Shown in pieces: positions 57,382 through 64,000 of a stretch of DNA of 64,000 nucleotides (positions within the stretch are counted from its first letter, which is position 1; the number at the start of each line of letters is the position of its first letter). Source of the stretch: Leucothrix pacifica (GTDB lineage Bacteria > Pseudomonadota > Gammaproteobacteria > Thiotrichales > Thiotrichaceae). The stretch lies in NCBI RefSeq assembly GCF_003172875.1, contig NZ_QGKM01000015.1, positions 62,001 to 126,000 of the forward strand, given 5' to 3'. Below the pieces are notes generated by a model, which saw nothing but the letters and a program-made list of their open reading frames with translations, had not been told where the DNA came from and made no database searches. The position numbers and the translations under genes were made by a program.

Positions 57382-59985
57382 ATGAATACTCAATATAGAA
57401 AGAATTTAGAAGGCACGGACTTAGATTACTACGATACGCGTGAAGCGGTCGATGCCATCAAGTCGGGTGCTTATGCAACACTGCCTTACACCTCTCGTGT
57501 ATTGGCAGAGCAATTAGTCCGTCGCTGTGACCCAGAGACGTTGACTGACTCACTCAAGCAGTTGATTGATAACAAGCAAGAGTTGGATTTCCCATGGTAT
57601 CCGGCGCGTGTGGTTTGCCACGATATTTTGGGCCAGACGGCACTGGTTGACTTGGCGGGCTTGCGTGATGCAATCGCTGATCAGGGTGGTGACCCTGCGA
57701 AGGTCAATCCGGTGGTGCCGACTCAGTTGATCGTGGATCACTCGCTGGCGGTGGAAGCGGGTGGTTTTGATCCGGAAGCGTTTGAGAAAAACCGTGCGAT
57801 TGAAGACCGTCGTAATGCGGATCGTTTTAAGTTTATTGAGTGGTGTAAAACAGCATTCAAAAACGTGGATGTGATTCCGGCGGGTAACGGCATTATGCAC
57901 CAGATCAATCTGGAGAAGATGTCGCCGGTGATTCAGGCGCGTGATGGCGTGGCATTCCCGGATACTTGTGTGGGTACAGACTCGCACACACCTCACGTGG
58001 ATGCGCTGGGTGTCATGGCGATTGGTGTTGGTGGTCTGGAAGCTGAGACCGTTATGTTAGGTCTGCCATCGATGATGCGTGTACCAACGATTATCGGTGT
58101 GGAGCTAACCGGTGAGCGTAAGCCGGGTATCACTGCGACAGATATCGTGCTGGCGATTACTGAATTCCTGCGTAATGAGAAAGTCGTGTCGTCTTACCTT
58201 GAGTTCTTCGGTGACGGTACTAAAGGTTTGACCATTGGTGACCGCGCGACGATCTCTAATATGACACCTGAGTACGGTGCATCAGCAGGCTTGTTCTATA
58301 TTGATGAGCAAACGATAGATTATTTAAAGCTGACGGGTCGTGAGCCTGAGCAAGTGGCACTGGTTGAGCAGTACGCCAAAGAAACTGGTTTGTGGGCTGA
58401 TGATCTGACGGAAGCGAAATACGAGCGTGTATTGACGTTTGACCTGTCTAGTGTTGAGCGCAACATGGCGGGGCCATCAAACCCTCACCGTCGTTTAGCC
58501 ACTGCTGATTTGGCGTCTAAGGGCATCGCCAAAGACTTAGATAAAGCAAAAGCTGAAGAAGCGGATGGCAAAATGCCCGATGGTGCGGTGATCATCGCGG
58601 CCATCACGTCATGCACCAATACCTCCAATCCTCGCAATGTGGTGGCGGCTGGTTTAGTTGCACGTAAAGCGAATGAGCTTGGTTTGATCCGTAAGCCTTG
58701 GGTGAAAACATCGTTTGCACCAGGTTCAAAAGTGGCTGAGCTGTACCTGAAAGAAGCAGGATTATTGCCAGAGCTTGAACAGCTTGGCTTTGGTATTGTC
58801 GGCTTTGCCTGTACTACGTGTAACGGGATGTCAGGCGCACTTGATCCGGTGATTCGTGACGAGATTATCGAGCGTGATTTATACGCGACAGCAGTATTGT
58901 CGGGTAACCGTAACTTCGACGGTCGTATTCATCCGTATGCGAAGCAAGCCTTCCTCGCATCCCCACCATTGGTGGTGGCTTATGCGATCGCCGGAACCAT
59001 GCGTTTTGATATCGAGCAAGACAGTCTGGGCAATGACAAAGACGGCAACCCAATTACCTTAAAAGACATCTGGCCATCGGATGAAGAAATCGATGCCATC
59101 GTAGAGTCCAGTGTAAAGCCTGAAATGTTCCAGCAAATCTACAACCCAATGTTTGATCTGGGTGTGATTACAGAGGCAAAGAGCCCGCTGTATGACTGGG
59201 ATCTTAAGAGCACGTACATCCGTCGTCCTCCGTATTGGGAAGGCGCATTGGCGGGTGAGCGCACGATGAAAGCGATGCGTCCGCTGGCGGTATTGGGTGA
59301 TAATATCACCACGGATCACCTGTCACCATCTAACGCCATTATGCTTGAAAGTGCAGCGGGTGCTTACCTGCACAAAATGGGCTTGCCTGAAGAGGACTTC
59401 AACTCTTACGCCACGCACCGTGGTGATCACCTGACGGCACAGCGCGCGACGTTTGCTAACCCTAAGTTGCTGAATGAAATGTGTCGCAATGATGATGGCA
59501 GCATCAAGCAAGGCTCACTCGCTCGTATTGAGCCTGAAGGCACTGAAAGCCGCATGTGGGAAGCAATTGAAACCTACATGGAGCGTAAGCAACCGTTGAT
59601 TATTATCGCGGGTGCGGACTACGGTCAGGGCTCTTCACGTGACTGGGCGGCGAAAGGTGTTCGTCTGGCCGGTGTTGAAACGATTGTGGCGGAAGGCTTC
59701 GAGCGTATTCACCGCACTAACTTGGTTGGAATGGGTGTATTGCCGCTTGAGTTTACCGGTGGTGACACGCGTAAGACTTACAATATTGATGGTACAGAAA
59801 CCTATGATGTTGAAGGTGAAATTGCACCGGGTGCTGCATTGACGGTAATCATGCATCGTAAAGATGGTGAGCGCGTTGAGATTCCGGTGAAGTGTCGTTT
59901 GGATACAGCTGAGGAAGTGTCGGTTTATGCGGCAGGCGGTGTATTACAGCGCTTTGCTCAGGACTTCCTGGAGTCAAATAGTTAG
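57382..59985 (+). CDS. acnD: 2-methylcitrate dehydratase, Fe-S dependent
   Basis: The 867-residue aconitase-like enzyme dehydrates 2-methylcitrate to 2-methyl-trans-aconitate. The N-terminal LDYYDTREAVDAI is typical of AcnD. Cluster cysteines lie in AITSCTNTSNPRNV and GFACTTCNGMSG, and the C-terminal swivel carries GADYGQGSSRDWAAKG. The AcnD route needs PrpF, encoded nearby, in place of PrpD. I start it at 57382 (MNTQYRKNLEG). Confidence 0.94.
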   Translation: MNTQYRKNLEGTDLDYYDTREAVDAIKSGAYATLPYTSRVLAEQLVRRCDPETLTDSLKQLIDNKQELDFPWYPARVVCHDILGQTALVDLAGLRDAIADQGGDPAKVNPVVPTQLIVDHSLAVEAGGFDPEAFEKNRAIEDRRNADRFKFIEWCKTAFKNVDVIPAGNGIMHQINLEKMSPVIQARDGVAFPDTCVGTDSHTPHVDALGVMAIGVGGLEAETVMLGLPSMMRVPTIIGVELTGERKPGITATDIVLAITEFLRNEKVVSSYLEFFGDGTKGLTIGDRATISNMTPEYGASAGLFYIDEQTIDYLKLTGREPEQVALVEQYAKETGLWADDLTEAKYERVLTFDLSSVERNMAGPSNPHRRLATADLASKGIAKDLDKAKAEEADGKMPDGAVIIAAITSCTNTSNPRNVVAAGLVARKANELGLIRKPWVKTSFAPGSKVAELYLKEAGLLPELEQLGFGIVGFACTTCNGMSGALDPVIRDEIIERDLYATAVLSGNRNFDGRIHPYAKQAFLASPPLVVAYAIAGTMRFDIEQDSLGNDKDGNPITLKDIWPSDEEIDAIVESSVKPEMFQQIYNPMFDLGVITEAKSPLYDWDLKSTYIRRPPYWEGALAGERTMKAMRPLAVLGDNITTDHLSPSNAIMLESAAGAYLHKMGLPEEDFNSYATHRGDHLTAQRATFANPKLLNEMCRNDDGSIKQGSLARIEPEGTESRMWEAIETYMERKQPLIIIAGADYGQGSSRDWAAKGVRLAGVETIVAEGFERIHRTNLVGMGVLPLEFTGGDTRKTYNIDGTETYDVEGEIAPGAALTVIMHRKDGERVEIPVKCRLDTAEEVSVYAAGGVLQRFAQDFLESNS

Positions 59986-60012
59986 TAGTGCTTCGGTGAT
60001 GGTTTGGGGGCA

Positions 60013-60086
60013 GGTGATCGGGTGTTTATTCGGCTTGCCCTCAAGCTTTGCTTGAAAACGCTGCACCGGATAAACCCCAGATCACC
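60013..60086 (+). repeat. Long inverted repeat after acnD (element B)
   Basis: The arms 60013-60033 and 60066-60086 match at 18 of 21 positions. The loop carries CAAGC-TTT-GCTTG (60042-60054), nearly the same as in element A, with GCTTCGGT and TGATGGTTTG on its left flank (59990-60006). It lies between acnD and the tautomerase gene. Confidence 0.78.
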
Positions 60087-60171
60087 CTTAGCCTTGAGAG
60101 ATTGATGTAATTACTTCAATACCTCGCTACATATGGTGGGAGGGCGAGGGTAGAGGAGAGAGGAGTTATAT

Positions 60172-60375
60172 ATGCCTTACGTGAATATCAAAGTCACCGA
60201 TGAAGGTGTCACCAAAGAACAGAAACAACAGCTGATCGCCGGCGCTACGCAATTGCTGGTCGATGTCCTCGGTAAGAATCCCAAAACAACGGTCGTGGTG
60301 ATTGATGAGGTCAACACAGACAACTGGGGAATCGGTTTTGATCAGGTCACAGAGCTGCGCAAGCAGACTAAATAA
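60172..60375 (+). CDS. 4-oxalocrotonate tautomerase-family protein
   Basis: The 67-residue protein starts MPYVNIKV, which leaves proline 1 after methionine removal, the catalytic base of this superfamily. DEGVTKEQKQQLIAGATQLL and KTTVVVIDEVNTDNWGIG complete the typical single-domain fold. It lies between acnD and prpF, 16 bases before the latter. It may isomerise a double bond of a methylaconitate-type acid, but this is inference from position. GGAG lies upstream of the ATG. Confidence 0.85.
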   Translation: MPYVNIKVTDEGVTKEQKQQLIAGATQLLVDVLGKNPKTTVVVIDEVNTDNWGIGFDQVTELRKQTK

Positions 60376-60391
60376 TTCGAAGGAGTCAACC

Positions 60392-61570
60392 ATGCCACAC
60401 GCGCCACAAGTCAAAATACCCGCCACCTATATTCGCGGCGGCACCAGTAAAGGGGTGTTCTTTAACCTGACGGATCTACCGGAGGCGGCGCAGGTACCGG
60501 GTGAAGTGCGCGACAATATTTTACTGCGGGTGATTGGTAGTCCTGATCCTTACGGTAAGCAAACCGACGGCATGGGCGGTGCGACGTCCAGTACCAGTAA
60601 GACGGTGATTTTGTCGAAAAGCGAAGAGGCGGATCACGATGTGGATTATCTGTTTGGTCAGGTGTCGATTGATAAGCCGTTTGTCGACTGGAGTGGTAAC
60701 TGCGGCAATCTGACCGCTGCGGTGGGGTCGTTTGCGATTAGCAATGGTTTGGTGGATGCGTCGCGTATCCCTGAAAACGGCATTGCGGTGGTGCGTATCT
60801 GGCAGAAGAATATTCAGAAAACCATTATTGCCAATGTGCCGATTACCAATGGCGAAGTACAGGAAACCGGCGACTTTGAGCTGGACGGTGTAACCTTCCC
60901 GGCGGCGGAAGTGCAGGTGGAGTTTATGAGTCCTGTGGATGCGACTGACGCGATGTTCCCAACGGGCAATCTGGTGGATGAACTGGAAGTGCCCGGTGTG
61001 GGTACGTTTAAAGCGACCATGATTAATGCTGGTATCCCGACCATTTTCCTCAATGCTGACGCGATTGGTTACACCGGCTGTGAGTTGCAGGAAGTGATTA
61101 ATGGTGACGACAAAGCACTGGAAATGTTTGAAACCATCCGTGCTTATGGCGCGGTAAAAATGGGATTGATCGGCGATATTTCTGAAGCGGCAGCCCGCCA
61201 GCATACACCGAAAGTCGCCTTTGTTGGTGCGCCTCAGTCCTACGTGTCATCCAGTGGCAAGCAGATAAATGCAGATGATATTGACCTGAATGTTCGTGCC
61301 TTGTCGATGGGGAAATTACACCACGCGATGATGGGCACGGCAGCAGTAGCAATTGGTACAGCAGCAACTATTCCGGGGACATTGGTGAATCTGGCCGCTG
61401 GTGGTGGCGAGCGTGACGCGGTGACCTTTGGGCATCCTTCCGGTACATTGAAAGTCGGTGCTGAGGCGATTGAAGGGGAGAACGGCTGGACGGTGAATAA
61501 GGTCGTGATGAGTCGTAGTGCGCGGGTGCTTATGGAAGGTTGGGTAAGAATTCCTGGCGATGTCTTTTGA
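60392..61570 (+). CDS. prpF: 2-methylaconitate cis-trans isomerase
   Basis: The 392-residue protein has the two-domain diaminopimelate-epimerase-like fold of PrpF. YIRGGTSKGVFFN at the N terminus, DWSGNCGNLTAAVG and GHPSGTLKVGAEA are family hallmarks. It converts trans- to cis-2-methylaconitate so that aconitase can hydrate it, completing the AcnD route. I start it at ATG 60392 (MPHAPQVK) behind AAGGAG; the longer frame overlaps the tautomerase. A decayed relative lies at 8.1-8.8 kb. Confidence 0.93.
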   Translation: MPHAPQVKIPATYIRGGTSKGVFFNLTDLPEAAQVPGEVRDNILLRVIGSPDPYGKQTDGMGGATSSTSKTVILSKSEEADHDVDYLFGQVSIDKPFVDWSGNCGNLTAAVGSFAISNGLVDASRIPENGIAVVRIWQKNIQKTIIANVPITNGEVQETGDFELDGVTFPAAEVQVEFMSPVDATDAMFPTGNLVDELEVPGVGTFKATMINAGIPTIFLNADAIGYTGCELQEVINGDDKALEMFETIRAYGAVKMGLIGDISEAAARQHTPKVAFVGAPQSYVSSSGKQINADDIDLNVRALSMGKLHHAMMGTAAVAIGTAATIPGTLVNLAAGGGERDAVTFGHPSGTLKVGAEAIEGENGWTVNKVVMSRSARVLMEGWVRIPGDVF

Positions 61571-61621
61571 TTTAGTGCCGTTGCTGACTATTTATTAATG
61601 ACTTAATAAAGGAGGTAGCGC

Positions 61622-61660
61622 ATGAAATTAACGATGATGCTTGAAACTATTGCAAAATAG
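61622..61660 (+). other. 12-codon ORF with a perfect ribosome binding site
   Basis: ATG at 61622 begins MKLTMMLETIAK and ends at TAG 61658-61660. AAAGGAGG lies 7 to 8 bases upstream. It lies after prpF and may be a leader peptide or the truncated start of a lost gene. Confidence 0.25.
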
Positions 61661-61680
61661 TGGGTCAGAGGCAGCTTGTA

Positions 61681-61719
61681 TTGATTATAGGTTTTAACCT
61701 ATATAGTATGTAACCTATA
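61681..61719 (+). promoter_or_regulatory. Promoter and operator of the HTH-Fic pair
   Basis: The palindrome TATAGGTT-TT-AACCTATA (61686-61703) and a further half site AACCTATA (61712-61719) flank a -10 (TAGTAT, 61704-61709). TTGATT (61681-61686) is 17 bases upstream. The layout suits autorepression by the XRE protein. Confidence 0.7.
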
Positions 61720-61740
61720 TCAAAGCTGTCTGGAACCATT

Positions 61741-62385
61741 ATGGCTAACACACTTCAAGAGATTCTGGCTAACGAAAACCCAGAAACTGATGCTCAAGCA
61801 CCAGAGCTGGCGGCAGAAATGTCATCAAATATTCACCTGGCTGAATTACGTGAAAGAGCGGCACTAACACAAAGCGAATTAGCATCAGCAATGGGCGTAA
61901 AACAACCGACGATTTCTGGAATGGAGAAAGCTGGGCAGGACATTAAGTTATCGTCATTAAAAAAATATATTGAAGCAGCAGGTGGTACGTTGCGCCTCGA
62001 CATCGAAATGCCAGATGGTAGTCAGTTTGAAACCAATACCCCGCGAACTAATAGAGCGCTAAGCTTTAATGGATTAGAGGTTCTACTTCGTAGTCGGCGC
62101 TCAGCGCCTAAAATAAAACCTGAGATTTTAGAACTCTCTGATACGGTTCCCACAAAAAACGTAGGTAGCTTTGTTATAGCGTTGGCTAAGTGTCACAACG
62201 TTTCATACACCTACAGTTCTATGGATCAGTTTGCAGATTCCGTCACTTCGTTAGCAGGGGATGACGTACAACATGATCATATAGAAGACCTTCTCGTCGC
62301 TTTAAAGCGTGCGGGCAAGTTGTCTATGCAGCAAGTGGCGCAGTTATCTGTTAACTATCTTAGGGAGCGTCACAGCAGTGTTTGA
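61741..62385 (+). CDS. XRE-family HTH protein, probable antitoxin of a Fic module
   Basis: The 214-residue protein has an XRE helix-turn-helix at about 33-85 (LRERAALTQSELASAMGVKQPTISG). A C-terminal region (about 100-214) with a helical end, HIEDLLVALKRAGKLSMQQVAQL, is of no family I can name. The operator upstream suggests that it represses its own operon. It overlaps the Fic gene by 8 bases, as is common for antitoxin-toxin pairs. No classical Fic-inhibition motif ([ST]xxxE[GN]) is evident. Confidence 0.8.
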   Translation: MANTLQEILANENPETDAQAPELAAEMSSNIHLAELRERAALTQSELASAMGVKQPTISGMEKAGQDIKLSSLKKYIEAAGGTLRLDIEMPDGSQFETNTPRTNRALSFNGLEVLLRSRRSAPKIKPEILELSDTVPTKNVGSFVIALAKCHNVSYTYSSMDQFADSVTSLAGDDVQHDHIEDLLVALKRAGKLSMQQVAQLSVNYLRERHSSV

Positions 62386-63100
62386 TCCATTTTCTGACTT
62401 TGAAACAGAAGGTTATCTGAGAAACAAATTTGGGGAAAAAGATCCTGATGTCATCAGAGAGCTAGAGCACACGATGTTCCGTGCTGGTTTAGATGATGCG
62501 TTAGCTTACTTATCTACCAAAGCGCAGTTGACCTATGGTGATTTCTTAGCAGTACATAAAATGTTGTTTTCAGAGGTATATCCCTGGGCTGGTAAAGACC
62601 GCTATGAGCTTCTTCCTGACAAGGCTATTTCTAAGGCCGATGTTAAATTTTGCCACCCTCAAGAAATTGAGCGTTCCATTGAATACGGTTTATCTTTAGG
62701 TCAAGACAAAGCTGTGATGTCTGAACGTCCGGGGGAGGTTATGGGTCTATTTGCTTATGGGCACCCTTTTCTCGATGGTAATGGGCGAACGATGTTATTA
62801 ATTCACACGGAGCTTTGTTATCGCGCCGGTTTCTCGATTGAATGGGAAAAAACAGCTAAGACTGATTATTTGAATGCATTAAGTCAAGAGATTGAGAAGC
62901 CACGGGAACGCCCTTTGGATCGTTATTTATCTCAATTTATTGGTGAAACTAGAAGCCGTGATTCTTGGGGAGGATCTATTGGCAGCATAGAAGGTTTAGA
63001 TGGCCAAAGTGAAATGAATAGCGTGGATGGTGATTACTCTGATGAGCAGGTGTCGAGGGAGTATTTAGCCTATAAGCTAGAAAGAGAGCGCATAGATTAG
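62378..63100 (+). CDS. Fic/DOC domain protein
   Basis: The 240-residue protein carries a Fic core (about 55-190). The active motif reads HPFLDGNGRTML (129-140), with catalytic His129. The second arginine of the HPFx[DE]GNGRxxR consensus, expected at 140, is leucine here. The flap segment GKDRYELLP is present. Fic proteins usually transfer AMP to target proteins. I start it at GTG 62378, with AGGGAG ahead, overlapping the antitoxin stop. The C-terminal 50 residues are acidic and include SIEG at 203-206, though not at the spacing of the inhibitory motif. Confidence 0.85.
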   Translation: MFDPFSDFETEGYLRNKFGEKDPDVIRELEHTMFRAGLDDALAYLSTKAQLTYGDFLAVHKMLFSEVYPWAGKDRYELLPDKAISKADVKFCHPQEIERSIEYGLSLGQDKAVMSERPGEVMGLFAYGHPFLDGNGRTMLLIHTELCYRAGFSIEWEKTAKTDYLNALSQEIEKPRERPLDRYLSQFIGETRSRDSWGGSIGSIEGLDGQSEMNSVDGDYSDEQVSREYLAYKLERERID

Positions 63101-63198
63101 TGGGTGTATTCTTTATCCGATCAGTAGCAAACCACTGACTCATCTGTTAAAACCATTAGTACAACTACGAATACACCCATAACACCTCAGGATCATGT

Positions 63199-63882
63199 AT
63201 GGCATTATCTGACTACCCATTGTGGCGCGCTCCCTTACATCACGAAGACCTCGAAGATGCAGAAGAACACGTTCACTGGGTAGAACTCTTCTATGACCTG
63301 ATACATGTAGTATGCGTGTTCATGTTGGGTAACTACCTGTCACACCACCTATCCATCGAAGGGTTTCTGATCTTTGCGGCCTTGTTTGCTGTCATTTGGA
63401 TGGCGTGGGCAGAGGCCTCCTACTTCAGCTCACTATACATTAGCACCGACGTTTACCATCGCTGCATCATGTCGGCCCAAGTCTGTACCGTCATGAGGCT
63501 CAAGCGCTTCACCCCACGGGTCGCCCATTTCTCTGAACGTTTTGCACTGCTGTTCCTAATCGTAATGGGTGAGGGTTTTTTCAAAATCGTTATCGCCTTG
63601 TCCGAAAAGGGCGTCGCAAACGTCAGCGCAGATGTATTGTTCAACTTTTTCCTAAGCGGTGTGATTATCTTCACACTCAGTTGAGCCTACTTTGATTACG
63701 TCGGAAATGGACGTCCACACACCGATAACAACAAGCACAGATTTCGTTGGTGGTACGGTCATTTAGTATTGATGCTGGCGGCAATTATGATTGGCGTGGC
63801 GATAAAAGCCCAAGTACAGGTGGATTTTTTTGATAAATTCCCCCTTAAATTAAATACGCCGTGTTATCCTGTGGCGGCTTAA
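63199..63882 (+). pseudogene. Decayed LtrA-family (low temperature requirement A) gene
   Basis: The N-terminal part (HVHWVELFYDLIHVVCVFMLG) matches LtrA membrane proteins. After SAQVCTVM the frame jumps to a late family segment (HFSERFALLFLIVMGEGFFK), so about half the protein has been deleted. A TGA at 63682-63684 lies where the family has tryptophan (TLS-stop-AYFDYV). Beyond it the same frame continues to TAA 63880-63882 with further hydrophobic residues. The product cannot be functional as it stands. Confidence 0.8.
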
Positions 63883-63899
63883 TACTTTTTTCGGTGTCT

Positions 63900-64000
63900 A
63901 TGGCGATTATCCAGTCTTCGATAGAACGTCATGCCGGACACCGTTACTACACACGCGATGTGCAGTTGTTCGGTATTGGCATGGCTATTATTACTTTATG
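63900..64000 (+). CDS. Start of an unidentified gene (partial)
   Basis: An ATG at 63900 begins MAIIQSSIERHAGHRYYTRD and continues in hydrophobic residues (LFGIGMAIITL) to the window edge. It may be a membrane protein. Too little is visible to name a family. Confidence 0.3.
   Translation, partial: MAIIQSSIERHAGHRYYTRDVQLFGIGMAIITL

Noticed and set aside
57020-57385. A separate 121-codon gene overlapping the end of prpC
   Set aside because: It begins inside prpC in another frame, has no recognisable motif and is explained by chance openness in the gap.
60302-60391. N-terminal extension of prpF
   Set aside because: It overlaps the tautomerase gene; the ATG at 60392 has AAGGAG ahead and starts at the family's usual position.
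63682-63684. TGA in the ltrA frame as a selenocysteine codon
   Set aside because: The family has tryptophan there, no SECIS-like element is evident, and a large internal deletion already disables the gene.

Overview
The window looks like a chromosomal segment of a heterotrophic gammaproteobacterium. The grounds are the AcnD/PrpF type of methylcitrate cycle, malate:quinone oxidoreductase, AceK, a glgBACP/malQ glycogen operon and a LiuR-like MerR regulator. A Thiotrichales-like relative is possible, but that is a guess from overall gene content. No rRNA, tRNA, CRISPR array, integrase or insertion sequence was seen.

Positions 1-8830 are accessory in character. After the tail of a probable LacI-type regulator and a GH1 beta-glucosidase comes a tight, AT-richer four-gene operon (1635-7253): a Trypco2-like small protein, a trypsin-like protease, a MoxR AAA+ ATPase, and a 946-residue protein with a degenerate vWA-like segment and a C-terminal FGE-sulfatase (C-type-lectin fold) domain. 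This resembles NTP-dependent conflict or antigen-sensor systems. The last 40 codons of the fourth gene carry a run of AAC-derivable codons, as expected of the variable region of a diversity-generating retroelement (DGR). No reverse transcriptase or template repeat is in the window, so any DGR would act in trans. A BrnT/BrnA toxin-antitoxin pair and a broken prpF paralogue follow.

8864-17362 holds a DUF4166 protein, a biotin/TMAO-sulfoxide-reductase-like molybdoenzyme, a DEAD-box helicase with DEVD in motif II, two exported SH3b proteins (one with five His-rich repeats), CobU and a TIR-domain protein behind a perfect palindrome. 17527-29879 is a minus-strand carbohydrate operon, pgl-pgi-glk-glgC-malQ-glgB-glgA-glgP, linking glycogen synthesis and breakdown to glucose-6-phosphate metabolism. 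Then come an Lcl-like exported protein, a DUF1287 lipoprotein, a MerR regulator with fadD, and pckA.

36573-61570 is central carbon metabolism. The minus-strand run sucB-lpd-sucC-sucD-gltA-acnB supplies most of the TCA cycle. The divergent plus-strand run aceK-rraA-sucA-mqo supplies the rest seen here, so 2-oxoglutarate dehydrogenase is split across two transcription units. Next comes the propionate (methylcitrate) cluster prpE-prpB-prpC-acnD-tautomerase-prpF. Propionyl-CoA is turned into succinate and pyruvate, which feed the neighbouring TCA genes. Large dyads sit in three of the prp gaps. A palindrome at the prpE promoter resembles the one at the merR promoter, suggesting that the MerR protein links fatty-acid and propionate use. 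The window ends with an XRE-HTH/Fic module, a decayed ltrA gene and the start of one unidentified gene.
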